A DNA stretch of 64,000 nucleotides from Taishania sp965247975 (lineage in GTDB: Bacteria > Bacteroidota > Bacteroidia > Flavobacteriales_D > Crocinitomicaceae): NCBI GenBank assembly GCA_965247975.1, contig OZ252050.1, positions 3,100,001-3,164,000 of the forward strand, written 5' to 3'. Positions 8,252 to 16,965 of the stretch are shown piece after piece. The position numbers were made by a program, and so were the translations under genes. Under the pieces are notes generated by a model. The model ran no database searches. It was not told the origin of the DNA and saw only the letters and a list, made by a program, of their open reading frames with translations. Positions within the stretch are counted from its first letter, which is position 1. Every line of letters begins with the position of its first letter.

Positions 8252-9931
8252 CTACTTCACCTCCTCAAAAAAACCATCCAACACCAAATGATTTTCAACC
8301 ATCGAAGTATTGATTTCCATAAGCCTTATACCTCCTGACCCATTAAATTCGTAGAATTGTTCCATTTGTTGGTCAATCGCATCGAGATCTGTTGCTTTGT
8401 AATATTCCACATGCATTGCTTTGCACAAAAATTCAGCGGAGTGATTGTGTTTCGCGTCGAAATATTTGCTATTTTGCCTTGATGCCCGCGGTCCTTGAAT
8501 GATGTTGAAAATGCCTCCTCCCCCGTTGTTGATCAGGAAAATGCGGAGGTTTGGAATTGCATAATTGTTCCACAAGGCATTGCTATCGTAGAAAAAAGAG
8601 ACATCGCCAGTGATTAAGGTGTGCATTTTTGTTGGGTTGGCTAGCGCAGCTCCCACGGCGGTTGAGGTGGAACCATCGATGCCAGAAGTCCCACGGTTGG
8701 ACCAATAATGTATGCCTTTGATGGGATCAAACAATTGACAATAGCGCACCACGGAACTATTCGCCATGTGCAAATGTGAATTTTCTGGGGTATAATCGAG
8801 GAGCGTTTCAAAGACTTTTAAATCCGAAAATTTTACTCCCATTAGAAATCCAAATACTTTTTCTTGAGCTAAAAAATCCAATTGTTTCCAGTGATTTCCG
8901 AACGAAGATGTTGGTAATTCAGGTTTTGATCCGTTCCAAAAGCTGAGAAATTCCGTTTCTTTGACCAAGAATGCGTGCGTCAAACATTCATAGGTATTCA
9001 TTTCCGGGAAGTCAAAACCTACCTTTAAATGCATGGCCGGTTTATTGCTTCGCAAGAATGCTTTGATACGCTTCGAAACGATGGCACCTCCAAAAGTGAC
9101 CAACACATCAGGAGCGAATTCCTGGATTTTTTCTGCTGGAATGAGATTCAATGTTCGATCAATGCAATGAATCCATTTTTGAGACACCAAATTGGATGTA
9201 TTTTCCACCAAAATGGCTACAGATGAATCGTTTGCCGTTTCTACCAATAAATTTCGAAGATTTTCATTTTCAGTCATTTGCCCAAAGAGAAACAACTTTT
9301 TCGGCAAGGCATGTGCCGCTCGAACAAGTTCTTTTTCCTTTTCACTTAAAACAGATGGAATTTCTGGAGCGATTTGAGATTCAATGACTTCATCGGCAAT
9401 TTCTTCTGTTCCATACAAAGGTTCATCCACAGCTACATTGATGTGAATAGGTCCTTTCGAAAAATCGTTCAATTTACCAAGGGCGAAATCTAATTTAGAA
9501 TCTGCTTCAATCGTGGAATCAGCTTCCGACAGGGCAATTTCTGCATCGATGTGATTCGTGTACACACCTTTTTGAACGATGGTTTGTCCATCACCTTGAT
9601 TGATCCATTTTTCTGGTCGATCTGCTGAAAGAACAACGATTGGAACGCGCTGGTAAAAAGCTTCGGCGACTGCAGGATAGTAATTCAACATCGCTGAACC
9701 TGATGTACAAACAACAGCCACTGGTTTTTTTAATTGTTGCGCCATTCCGAGGGCAATAAATGCTGCGGAACGTTCGTCGTGAATGACCAAGCATCCAAAT
9801 TGCGGATGTTCGTCAAATGCTATGACAAGCGGTGCATTGCGTGATCCAGGCGAACAAACAACATGATTCACCCCATATTCGAGCAATTTATTTGCTAAAC
9901 GTTGAACAACCTTTTTATTGGATGAAATCAT
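8252..9931 (-). CDS. menD: 2-succinyl-5-enolpyruvyl-6-hydroxy-3-cyclohexene-1-carboxylate synthase
   Basis: 559 residues, the normal length for MenD. It joins isochorismate to 2-oxoglutarate with thiamine diphosphate in menaquinone synthesis. The N-terminal domain has CSPGSRNAPLV and HDERSAAF with the cofactor-activating Glu53. The C-terminal ThDP/Mg motif is GDVSFFYDSNALWNNY followed by IFLINNGGGGIFNII. It is third in the minus-strand order menI-menF-menD, 21 bases after menF, so the three are probably one transcript. Cytoplasmic. Menaquinone is the usual respiratory quinone of Bacteroidota. Confidence 0.95.
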   Translation of the reverse strand: MISSNKKVVQRLANKLLEYGVNHVVCSPGSRNAPLVIAFDEHPQFGCLVIHDERSAAFIALGMAQQLKKPVAVVCTSGSAMLNYYPAVAEAFYQRVPIVVLSADRPEKWINQGDGQTIVQKGVYTNHIDAEIALSEADSTIEADSKLDFALGKLNDFSKGPIHINVAVDEPLYGTEEIADEVIESQIAPEIPSVLSEKEKELVRAAHALPKKLFLFGQMTENENLRNLLVETANDSSVAILVENTSNLVSQKWIHCIDRTLNLIPAEKIQEFAPDVLVTFGGAIVSKRIKAFLRSNKPAMHLKVGFDFPEMNTYECLTHAFLVKETEFLSFWNGSKPELPTSSFGNHWKQLDFLAQEKVFGFLMGVKFSDLKVFETLLDYTPENSHLHMANSSVVRYCQLFDPIKGIHYWSNRGTSGIDGSTSTAVGAALANPTKMHTLITGDVSFFYDSNALWNNYAIPNLRIFLINNGGGGIFNIIQGPRASRQNSKYFDAKHNHSAEFLCKAMHVEYYKATDLDAIDQQMEQFYEFNGSGGIRLMEINTSMVENHLVLDGFFEEVK

Positions 9932-9952
9932 GGTGCAAAGCTAGGTATTTTA

Positions 9953-10903
9953 TTACATTAGGCTGAGTATGGTTGCTGCTTTATTTTCGGTTTCGTGCCA
10001 TTCGTCGAGCGGAATAGAATCCGACGTGAATCCACCACCTAAGAACAAAAACGCATTGTTGTTTATCCGTTTGAAACACCTCAAATTAACGAATAATTTC
10101 ATGGCATTCTCGGAGATTAGACCAATCATTCCTGCATAAATTTCGCGGTCGTGCAATTCGGATTCTTGAATCAACCCGAGGGCGATTTCTCGCGGAAAAC
10201 CACTAACTGCAGGCGTTGGGTGGAGATTTTTTAGAAAATGAAATGCTTCTGATTTCGAACAAGAAAACGAAAAATGCGTTGCTAAATGTTTCACAGGACC
10301 CGCTTTTACTTCGTAACGTTCACTTTTTTGATGTTCGATTGATTTTTCGGTCAATAAATCAGCGATAAAATCAGCTACAAGTTGTTGTTCTTTCAATTCT
10401 TTGATTCCCCATTCGGAATTATCTTCGGCCTTTTTAGTACTTGCAAGGGCAATCGTGCTTCCACTATTCTCTGCAAAATCAACTAATTTTTCAGGACTTG
10501 CTCCAACCCATTCTCCAAGGATTTCGCTCTGAAAATAATAGCAAAATGCATTGGGGTAAATATCAACTAATTTTGAAAAAAGCGTTTGTGTTTCACCTTC
10601 GATTTTTGTTTGCTTAACCCGCGAAAAAATGGCTTTATCAATGTTTCGTTCCTCCAATTTAGCTCTAAAGACCGAAGCTTTTTCTAAGTATTCTTCTTTG
10701 GAAATGACGATTGGAATTTGAGGCGAGATTTTCAATGAATCGTTTGACGAGACTTCATTTTCAATAAAACCATAGAATTCGGTTCCCAAAAAATTTGAGC
10801 AAACAAATCCTTTGAAGCCATCAATAGATGCTAATTTGATAAACTTTCCTGTGAGGAATTTTACTTCTTCACCTGGAATTCTGTATGAAAGTGAATCGTT
10901 CAA
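9953..10903 (-). CDS. menF: Isochorismate synthase
   Basis: About 316 residues of chorismate-binding fold. Diagnostic blocks are LGEWVGASPEKLVDF, GPVKHLATHF, LHPTPAVSGFPRE and FLGGGFTSDS. It converts chorismate to isochorismate, the step before MenD. The only in-frame ATG (10987) would overlap menI by 82 bases and add a non-family Arg/His-rich N-terminus. A TTG at 10901-10903, two bases after the menI stop, gives MNDSLSYRIPGEEVKF and is the better start. The protein is at the short end for the family, as is common for Bacteroidota MenF/EntC proteins. Confidence 0.88.
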   Translation of the reverse strand: MNDSLSYRIPGEEVKFLTGKFIKLASIDGFKGFVCSNFLGTEFYGFIENEVSSNDSLKISPQIPIVISKEEYLEKASVFRAKLEERNIDKAIFSRVKQTKIEGETQTLFSKLVDIYPNAFCYYFQSEILGEWVGASPEKLVDFAENSGSTIALASTKKAEDNSEWGIKELKEQQLVADFIADLLTEKSIEHQKSERYEVKAGPVKHLATHFSFSCSKSEAFHFLKNLHPTPAVSGFPREIALGLIQESELHDREIYAGMIGLISENAMKLFVNLRCFKRINNNAFLFLGGGFTSDSIPLDEWHETENKAATILSLM

Positions 10904-10905
10904 GG

Positions 10906-11283
10906 CTAGCGCGGAACTATCATAACCGTTAATCGTCCTGTGCAAATGAGTCGATCTGTTCCTTCTTCGTGGATATCGACTTGCCACACATGCGTGCGTT
11001 TGCCTGCATGCACAATTTTTCCTGTAGCCACAACAAATCCATCTTTGATTCCACCGATGTGATTGGCGTTTATTTCGAGTCCTACGGGGATTTCCTTTTC
11101 AAGATCAATCAACAAAACAGACCCCATGGATCCAATGCTCTCAATCAATGCGGCACTTGCGCCTCCGTGCAACAAACCTGCGGGCTGACGTGTACTCGCA
11201 TTGACAGGCATGCGCGAGCGGACAAAATCGGTTCCAATTTCAATGCATTCGATTCCCAAGATTTCCATCATGGTGTTCTTGTT
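10906..11283 (-). CDS. menI: Hotdog-fold thioesterase, probable DHNA-CoA hydrolase
   Basis: 125 residues from ATG 11283 (139 from ATG 11325). Hotdog PaaI/MenI-type motifs are ILGIECIEIG, QPAGLLHGGASAALIES (catalytic-region HGG plus Glu) and HVWQVDIHEEG. Its place at the head of menI-menF-menD supports hydrolysis of 1,4-dihydroxy-2-naphthoyl-CoA. A TAnnTTTG box at 11330-11337 would put the transcript start at about 11325. The upstream ATG would then be leaderless, so MNKNTMMEILG at 11283 is preferred, though not proven. Confidence 0.85.
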   Translation of the reverse strand, partial: NKNTMMEILGIECIEIGTDFVRSRMPVNASTRQPAGLLHGGASAALIESIGSMGSVLLIDLEKEIPVGLEINANHIGGIKDGFVVATGKIVHAGKRTHVWQVDIHEEGTDRLICTGRLTVMIVPR

Positions 11284-11329
11284 CATGGCATTGACTTGTT
11301 TTAAATCTACGGATTTTAATTGCATGGTT

Positions 11330-11337
11330 CAAAAGTA
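11330..11337 (-). promoter_or_regulatory. -7 box of the men operon
   Basis: The minus strand reads TACTTTTG, an exact TAnnTTTG match, immediately upstream of menI. It influences which menI start codon can be used. Confidence 0.55.
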
Positions 11338-11380
11338 CAGATTTATAGAGAAAATTTTAAAAACAATTTTTGGTAAAATT

Positions 11381-11438
11381 GTTTTATAACAGTATTGTTC
11401 TTTTTTTCATCGCAAAAAAAAGGTACTGTTATAAAAAC
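11381..11438. repeat. Long inverted repeat between the IS element and the men promoter
   Basis: GTTTTATAACAGTA (11381-11394) and TACTGTTATAAAAAC (11424-11438) are complementary over 14 bases apart from one extra A, with a 29-base A/T-rich centre. It sits 45-100 bases upstream of the men promoter, so it could be an operator-like site or an end or target of the neighbouring IS110 element. Confidence 0.5.
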
Positions 11439-11505
11439 CAAATATTTCTCAAAAATAATTTATTTTTGTTCTAACTAAAGAAGTTTAATTTCTAAACTAT
11501 CTTGT

Positions 11506-11538
11506 GTAGCCTTAGCTTAAGTTAAGGCTACTTTTTTA
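11506..11538 (+). terminator. Hairpin with T tract overlapping the transposase 3' end
   Basis: GTAGCCTTA (11506-11514) pairs with TAAGGCTAC (11523-11531) and is followed on the plus strand by six Ts. The hairpin contains the stop codon of the transposase. Its orientation would block transcripts entering the element antisense to the transposase. Confidence 0.5.
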
Positions 11539-12536
11539 TATTCTGGATCATATTCAGTTTCATTTTTCCACAATGTAAAAATTAGAGCTAATAACTTTCT
11601 TTGTACAGCTACTAATCCAATTTTTTTCGAGACTTTGTTTTGATTAATTCTAAGATATGTTTCTTTCATTTCAGGATTACATCTGCTAGCGACCATTGAT
11701 GGAAAATATAAGGTGTTTCTGATATATCTATTTCCTTTTTTAGAGATACTTGTTTTTCCTCGAACCGATGATCCTGATTCTCTTTGAACGACATCAAATC
11801 CCGCAAAACTGGTTAATTGTTTGATACTATGAAAATGCTCAAAGCACATTGTTTCTGACAATATGGTTACAACGGTCATTAAGCCAATTCCTTTAATTGT
11901 TACTAATCTTAGGATTTTTTTATAAAATGACGTATCCGATTTAATGAGGGTCTCGATTTCTTCTTTACATTTTTCGATTTGCTTTTCAATTTGTAAGATA
12001 AGACTTTTGTTGCTTTGAAGAATGAATTTTTGGATGTCATGGGAGCAATCTTTACTATGTTTAATGTTCATCAGTGCTGTTCGTTGCTCCTGTAATTGAA
12101 CATAATATCGAGTAAGATTTCTTAACTGGAGAACTAATGGAGATGGTGGAATCCAGGCTTTGTGATTTCTCTCTACTCCAAACTGACTTAGCCATTTTGC
12201 ATCTAAAGCATCCGTTTTGCTTTTGACATTTAAACTAGAAAAATAATGTCGGGTAGTATTTGGCAAAGCAACATGAACAGTTCGTTTTAAATTGAACAAG
12301 TGATGAGCTAAAGACTCATAATAAACACCTGTTGCCTCCATTAAGAAAACTACTTCAACATCCTTTTCTAATTCAGATTTTGACCAACGACTCAATTGGT
12401 TAAAGCCTTTTTTATTATTCGAGAACTCAGCTCCTTTCGAAAACTTAAATTCTCCCGACACATCTCGTTTACATACACATGCGGTAAACGAATTTTTGGA
12501 AACATCAATTCCAACACATTGTTTTAAATAACGCAT
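11517..12536 (-). CDS. IS110-family transposase
   Basis: 339 residues, full length and intact. The N-terminal RuvC-like DEDD domain begins CVGIDVSKNSFTACV (Asp11) and continues with LMEATGVYYESL and SKTDALDAKWLSQFG. After a helical segment rich in LQ/LI comes the Transposase_20 domain (TIKGIGLMTVVTILSE) and the C-terminal block FAGFDVVQRESGSSVRGKTSISKKGNRYIRNTLY, with the catalytic-type Ser region. IS110 elements use a bridge RNA from the non-coding end next to the transposase start; a candidate lies at 12618-12723. The element separates the men operon from the aminopeptidase gene. Exact ends are not visible because this family lacks terminal inverted repeats. Confidence 0.93.
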   Translation of the reverse strand: MRYLKQCVGIDVSKNSFTACVCKRDVSGEFKFSKGAEFSNNKKGFNQLSRWSKSELEKDVEVVFLMEATGVYYESLAHHLFNLKRTVHVALPNTTRHYFSSLNVKSKTDALDAKWLSQFGVERNHKAWIPPSPLVLQLRNLTRYYVQLQEQRTALMNIKHSKDCSHDIQKFILQSNKSLILQIEKQIEKCKEEIETLIKSDTSFYKKILRLVTIKGIGLMTVVTILSETMCFEHFHSIKQLTSFAGFDVVQRESGSSVRGKTSISKKGNRYIRNTLYFPSMVASRCNPEMKETYLRINQNKVSKKIGLVAVQRKLLALIFTLWKNETEYDPEYKKVALT

Positions 12537-12617
12537 AACTCTAATTTTACAGGTATGACTGAATTCCCCTTCCGTCTATTCTTTTGTTTTATCCAAGCTC
12601 GAATAAATCGGCCTTAA

Positions 12618-12723
12618 GTACTGTCCAGACTCTTGAGAAAAAACGTGTGTGGATCAATCTTTTTTACGATATAACAAGAATGTTTACCTAAACCAAAACT
12701 CTCTCACACACGATAGTCAGTAC
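12618..12723 (-). ncRNA. Candidate IS110 bridge RNA hairpin
   Basis: Two nested complementary pairs lie 80-190 bases upstream of the transposase start. The outer pair is GTACTG (12618-12623) with CAGTAC (12718-12723); the inner pair is CGTGTGTG (12644-12651) with CACACACG (12705-12712). The internal loops would be where target- and donor-binding guides sit in IS110 bridge RNAs. The location in the non-coding end matches the family. Strand and boundaries are inferred. Confidence 0.45.
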
Positions 12724-12794
12724 ACTTTGTTTAACAACAATGTACGAACCATTTATTAAATTTGATGTAAATATAAAAGAACCAAAAAATGCTA

Positions 12795-12942
12795 GTCCAA
12801 ATTTAAGCCGTTCGGTGAAAATTATTGAATGGACCGATTAAACAAAAGTAGTGCATTGCTGAAGCAATACAGACGTAAACGCCTTTTGAAATCGGTTTGC
12901 CATTCAATTTCTTTTCTAAACCTCACTTCTCTAAATTTGGAC
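12795..12942. repeat. 148-bp interrupted inverted repeat
   Basis: GTCCAAATTTA (12795-12805) pairs with TAAATTTGGAC (12932-12942). Inside it ATTGAATGG-a-CCGATT (12824-12839) pairs with AATCGG-ttt-g-CCATTCAAT (12890-12908), and the centre holds a small ATTGCTgaAGCAAT hairpin (about 12854-12867). The whole can fold into one long hairpin. It has no ORF and could be a MITE-like element, a structured RNA or the outer part of the IS110 insertion region. Confidence 0.5.
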
Positions 12943-13113
12943 GGTTTATTGGACAAAACTTGAAATTTTTATAGACTCACGGAATTTCAAACATCTTGAT
13001 TTCCTAATTTTTGAAATCCTAAATTCAAAAAAAATGACATTAATGAAAATTGATCTAAGATGCTGACTAAATAAATTAACAGGTGGGAAATAAATTGTTA
13101 ACTTGGATATGAT

Positions 13114-13190
13114 AATCAATAATGTTAATCAGTAATGTTAATCAGTAATGTTAATCAGTAATGTTAATCAGTAATGTTAATCAGTATGCT
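13114..13190. repeat. 13-bp tandem repeat, nearly six units
   Basis: Five full units of AATCAGTAATGTT (the first with A for G at position 6) run from 13114 to 13178 and a partial unit follows to about 13190. The array lies 140-215 bases upstream of the aminopeptidase gene. Copies are almost identical, so it is probably recent and may vary in number between strains. Confidence 0.9.
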
Positions 13191-13303
13191 TCAATTAAAA
13201 GAATTAGAAAAATCTTCAAAAACTGGAACAAGCTTCGCCTTCAGCACTTAATCCCTAATTTATTTTAATGAATCTGATTTTGAAGCGTGTAAAAATTAAT
13301 CCT

Positions 13304-13311
13304 TAACTTTG
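13304..13311 (+). promoter_or_regulatory. Promoter of the M1 aminopeptidase gene
   Basis: TAACTTTG matches TAnnTTTG. A TTTTG ends at 13282, 21 bases upstream, which fits the -33 element spacing of Bacteroidota promoters. The ATG follows 17 bases after the box. Confidence 0.6.
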
Positions 13312-13328
13312 AATCTTAAACTAAATAA

Positions 13329-15212
13329 ATGAAGCTCTTACTTGGTTTTCTCTCCCTTGTTCTTGCCAGCTATTTCTTTTGTGGCTGTGAAGAAGAAGTT
13401 AAATCAAACGTTAGTTACCCGATTGTGAAAGAATCAGAGCGTATGGATAATCATTCTTATGCTAATTTTCATGAAATCTATACGAAACATTTGGATCTAG
13501 AACTCGATGTGAATTTTAGTAACAATTCCATTTACGGTATTGCAAGGCATGAAATGGTCAATTCAGGTGTAGATACCGTGATTTTTGATGTGAAAAATTT
13601 GGAAATTCAAAAGGTAACAACGGGACGAGGGGATGAAAAAGCAACGGATTTTGTGGTTGGACAATACGATTCTATTCTCGGCTCGCCACTTATGGTAACG
13701 ATTTCAAAAAAAGATACTTACGTCAATATTTATTACAAAACGACGGAAAAATCGGAAGCGATTGATTGGTTGCGTCCGGAGCAAACTTCTGGAAAAAAAT
13801 TGCCGTTCATGTATACGCAAGGTCAAGCCATTTTGACCCGTTCTTGGATTCCGTTGCAAGACAGTCCGGCGTTGAGAATTACCTACGCAGCTGACGTGAA
13901 AGTGCCAAAACCATTTTTGCCTGTGATGAGCGCGAATAATCCCGTTCGGAAAAATGCACTTAGTTTGTACCATTTCGAAATGAAACAAGCGATTCCGAGT
14001 TATTTGATTGCTTTGGCTGTGGGCGATTTGGAATACCGTGCACTGAGCGATACAGCTGGTGTTTACGCTGAAAAAGAATTGATTGACGATGCTGCATACG
14101 AATTTGAAGATTTGCCGAAAATGATCGCTGCGGCTGAAAAATTGTACGGAAAATATCAGTGGGGAAAATACGATGTCATTGTGTTGCCTTACTCTTTTCC
14201 TTTTGGTGGGATGGAAAATCCGAGGTTGACTTTTGCCAATCCGACCTTGATTGCTGGCGACCGAAGTTTGGTTTCTGTCATTGCACATGAATTGGCTCAC
14301 TCCTGGTCCGGAAATTTGGTCACCAATGCTTCGTGGGATGATTTTTGGCTCAATGAAGGATTTACGGTTTATTTCGAAAACCGCATCATGGAAGAACTTT
14401 ATGGAAAGGAAGTGGCTGACATTTTGGTCAATGTTGAATTTCAGGAATTGCAAAAAACGCTGACTTACGAGGCCGAAGAAGACACGAAATTAAAATTGAA
14501 TTTGAAAGATCGAAATCCAGACGACGGGATGACGGACATTGCCTACATCAAAGGTGCTTCGTTTTTGAGAACGCTGGAAAGTAAGGTTGGTCGCCCGAAA
14601 ATGGATGCATTTCTGAATAGTTATTTCCATGAATTTGCCTTCAAAACAATCACTACCGAGGATTTTGTGACGTATTTGAACACAAAATTATTGAAGCCAA
14701 ACAAGGTGAAATTCAACACAGATGAATGGATTTACAAACCAGGGATTCCAAAAAATTGTGTGATTACAACTTCCGATCGCTTGGCAAAAATCGAAGCATT
14801 GGCGGACAAATTTGTGGAAGGAAAAAACATTTTCAAGAAGCCAATGATCAAACGTCAGGATTTCACTACACAGGAATGGCAAACGTTTATTCGTCGCTTA
14901 CCTACTCCAATGGATCCGAAAAAGATGAAATTATTGGACAAAAAGCTGGATTTCAAAGGATGTGGAAATGCTGAGATTATGGCAGAATGGTATGTTTTAT
15001 CGATTAACAGCAGTTATACCGAAGTGCGACCAAACATGGAGAAATTCCTCAAAAAAGTGGGTAGGAGAAAATACTTGGAACCGATTTACCAGACCTTGGC
15101 GGCATCTCCAAACACCTATGATTTGATTTGGGCTCGGGCTATTTTTGACAAGTACAAGTCAAATTATCATTTTATTTCGCGCAATACGGTTGAGGAAATT
15201 ATTTATAATTGA
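13329..15212 (+). CDS. M1-family zinc aminopeptidase, lipoprotein
   Basis: 627 residues. A lipoprotein signal peptide ends near Cys18-Cys20 (FFCGCEEE), so the enzyme is exported and membrane anchored. The substrate-binding motif GGMEN is at about 293-297. The zinc site is HELAH (His320, Glu321, His324) with the third ligand Glu343 in LNEGF. The C-terminal part resembles the helical domain of leukotriene-A4-hydrolase-type M1 enzymes, and total length agrees with that subgroup. It would trim N-terminal residues from peptides in the periplasm. It is a single gene behind a good promoter. Confidence 0.92.
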   Translation: MKLLLGFLSLVLASYFFCGCEEEVKSNVSYPIVKESERMDNHSYANFHEIYTKHLDLELDVNFSNNSIYGIARHEMVNSGVDTVIFDVKNLEIQKVTTGRGDEKATDFVVGQYDSILGSPLMVTISKKDTYVNIYYKTTEKSEAIDWLRPEQTSGKKLPFMYTQGQAILTRSWIPLQDSPALRITYAADVKVPKPFLPVMSANNPVRKNALSLYHFEMKQAIPSYLIALAVGDLEYRALSDTAGVYAEKELIDDAAYEFEDLPKMIAAAEKLYGKYQWGKYDVIVLPYSFPFGGMENPRLTFANPTLIAGDRSLVSVIAHELAHSWSGNLVTNASWDDFWLNEGFTVYFENRIMEELYGKEVADILVNVEFQELQKTLTYEAEEDTKLKLNLKDRNPDDGMTDIAYIKGASFLRTLESKVGRPKMDAFLNSYFHEFAFKTITTEDFVTYLNTKLLKPNKVKFNTDEWIYKPGIPKNCVITTSDRLAKIEALADKFVEGKNIFKKPMIKRQDFTTQEWQTFIRRLPTPMDPKKMKLLDKKLDFKGCGNAEIMAEWYVLSINSSYTEVRPNMEKFLKKVGRRKYLEPIYQTLAASPNTYDLIWARAIFDKYKSNYHFISRNTVEEIIYN

Positions 15213-15318
15213 GTTTAAAATCAATCATTTATCCAATAAAACATGATTTAGCTTCGTGTAGGTGCATCTTTTTTTTCAATTTTTCAAGATAATTTTACGA
15301 ACGAAAGAAAATTTGTAT

Positions 15319-15326
15319 TACATTTG
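15319..15326 (+). promoter_or_regulatory. Promoter box of tRNA-Asp
   Basis: TACATTTG is an exact TAnnTTTG match located 74 bases upstream of the mature tRNA 5' end, leaving a 5' leader to be removed by RNase P. Confidence 0.45.
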
Positions 15327-15399
15327 CAAACGCTTTTAACGAAAGGTATAACACAATTTCTGAATTTCGCTGTTGCGAAAGTTGAAAAACAAGAAAATT

Positions 15400-15473
15400 G
15401 GTTTGGTAGTTCAGTTGGTTAGAATACTTGCCTGTCACGCAAGGGGTCGCGGGTTCGAGTCCCGTCCAGACCG
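15400..15473 (+). tRNA. tRNA-Asp (GTC)
   Basis: A 74-base cloverleaf. The acceptor stem is GGTTTGG with CCAGACC (one G-U pair), the anticodon stem-loop is CTTGC-CTGTCAC-GCAAG with anticodon GTC, and the T-arm is CGGGTTCGAGTCCCG. The CCA end is not encoded (GCAACTG follows). It marks the boundary between core genome to the left and accessory genes to the right, as expected of a tRNA used as an integration site. Confidence 0.95.
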
Positions 15474-15520
15474 CAACTGTTAAGAGCAAAACGACACGCC
15501 TCTATGGCTGGAGGACTAGA

Positions 15521-15557
15521 AAACCCTAAGAAGTATCAAATTTCTTAGGGTTTTTGT
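15521..15557 (+). terminator. Terminator after tRNA-Asp
   Basis: AAACCCTAAGAA and TTTCTTAGGGTTT form a 12-bp stem with an 8-base loop and a following T-rich tract. It lies 48 bases after the tRNA. Confidence 0.8.
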
Positions 15558-15657
15558 TTTTAGGTAAAAACCAAATCTTCCCAACATTTTCCCAACCGAT
15601 TTCGAAAAATTTATTTTTTTGATTTAATTCCTTTAACTTTATTTCAAAATTTAATCT

Positions 15658-16554
15658 ATGAAATTGACTTTTGAAAACTGGCTAAAAGGAGAAATTGAGT
15701 TGGTGGAAACTTATAAAAATTTTGACCAAAATTTAGAACGAAATTTTATCTCTTTGGATAATTTTGAAGATTCGGAAAAAACGAAAATTCAACTCAAGCA
15801 AAAGGCTATTTTTACAAATCTTGTGAGTGAACTGAAAGAGTCTTTCCTTGTGAACTTCAATAAGAGATTTCAAAAATCAAAAAATAAAGCGGGACTCTTA
15901 ATAGCCGAAAAAGAAAAATTAGAACAATTTCTATTTGGAGAATGGGAAATTGAAGACTTTCAAAAAATTTGTACTGCTGTTGGCTATAATTTTCATCTTA
16001 AACTTTCAGATTTTGGAAGCTATCAAAATTACATTGATAAACAGTTAATTCAAGCCATTGATTTTCCATTCGATTTTGTGCCAAGCCCAAATTCTAACTT
16101 TTTTGAATGGAAACATCCGTTACCTGAAGTTTTAGCTGAAGCATTATTTTTACAATTAAAATTCATCGATGAAAAATTAGCAACTTATAATAAAGATGAA
16201 GAATATACTCAAAATCCCTATCCGTTAATATTTAAAGATTATCCTGCTTATGCCTTTTTTGAAGCACTAAAACTAAATACTGTGAATGCTGACACGATTC
16301 AAGCTGATTATGGATACATCTATTATCGTCTTCACCACCCACGGTTATTTGCCATCAATGAACCCGTCAAAAAAAATCACTTCTGCGATTTTCTTAGAGA
16401 AATAAAAGTTCCTCTCGACTCCGAAATAAAAACACTTCCAAATACAAAAAACAAAACAAAAAGAGCTGCTTTAGAAATGTATCTAAAAAAATATTTAGAA
16501 GCCATTAACTCAGATCTAGAACTTGAATATGTCATGGAAAAAATCCTTTTGTAA
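15658..16554 (+). CDS. Hypothetical protein at the island edge
   Basis: 298 residues, mostly helical and rich in Lys, Glu and Phe, with no signal peptide or membrane segment. A recognisable block is ADYGYIYYRLHHPRLFAI followed by FCDFLREIKVP. It has a loose feel of the RteC-like regulators carried by Bacteroidota mobile elements, but I do not recognise the family with confidence. It lies 185 bases after tRNA-Asp and 90 bases before an excisionase-type gene, consistent with remnants of an integrated element. No integrase is visible nearby. Confidence 0.6.
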   Translation: MKLTFENWLKGEIELVETYKNFDQNLERNFISLDNFEDSEKTKIQLKQKAIFTNLVSELKESFLVNFNKRFQKSKNKAGLLIAEKEKLEQFLFGEWEIEDFQKICTAVGYNFHLKLSDFGSYQNYIDKQLIQAIDFPFDFVPSPNSNFFEWKHPLPEVLAEALFLQLKFIDEKLATYNKDEEYTQNPYPLIFKDYPAYAFFEALKLNTVNADTIQADYGYIYYRLHHPRLFAINEPVKKNHFCDFLREIKVPLDSEIKTLPNTKNKTKRAALEMYLKKYLEAINSDLELEYVMEKILL

Positions 16555-16643
16555 ATTTACATAGCTAAAAACACTCTGACAGCAACGTGCAAAAACGTTG
16601 ATGAATTTTTTGCAACGTTATAGGCTTGGGCTAACTTGCGCCC

Positions 16644-16961
16644 ATGTTTCATCATAATGAATCAACAATCCTTATAGGGATTAACGGAGAAAAGATTTTG
16701 ACCGAATTCGAAGAATTGAGGCAAGAAATACGCGATTTGAAATCGTTTATCTCAGACAATCTAAATAAGTCAGAACCTGAAGACACAACATTGATGACCC
16801 GTGCTGAAGTTTCGAAGTTCTTTCAAGTGAATATGTCAACCGTCAGAAATTGGAGCATTAGCGGCATCTTACAGCCCTATTACATGGGTGATCGCGTTTA
16901 TTTCAAACGCAGCGAAGTAATGAATGCTCTTATTCCAGCACAATTATCCATTAAACACTAA
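16644..16961 (+). CDS. Excisionase/MerR-type helix-turn-helix protein
   Basis: 105 residues. A helical N-terminus (FEELRQEIRDLKSFI) precedes an HTH_17-type DNA-binding domain: LMTRAEVSKFFQVNMSTVRN, then WSISGILQPYYMGDRVYFKR and SEVMNAL. Such proteins act as excisionases or mobilisation regulators in Bacteroidota conjugative and integrative elements. Its position between tRNA-Asp and the defence operon supports an origin in an integrated element. It is followed by two genes in the same direction, so it heads a small operon. Confidence 0.8.
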   Translation: MFHHNESTILIGINGEKILTEFEELRQEIRDLKSFISDNLNKSEPEDTTLMTRAEVSKFFQVNMSTVRNWSISGILQPYYMGDRVYFKRSEVMNALIPAQLSIKH

Positions 16962-16965
16962 ATGC

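Noticed and set aside
13114..13190. CRISPR array
   Set aside because: Units are 13 bp with no spacers; a plain tandem repeat.
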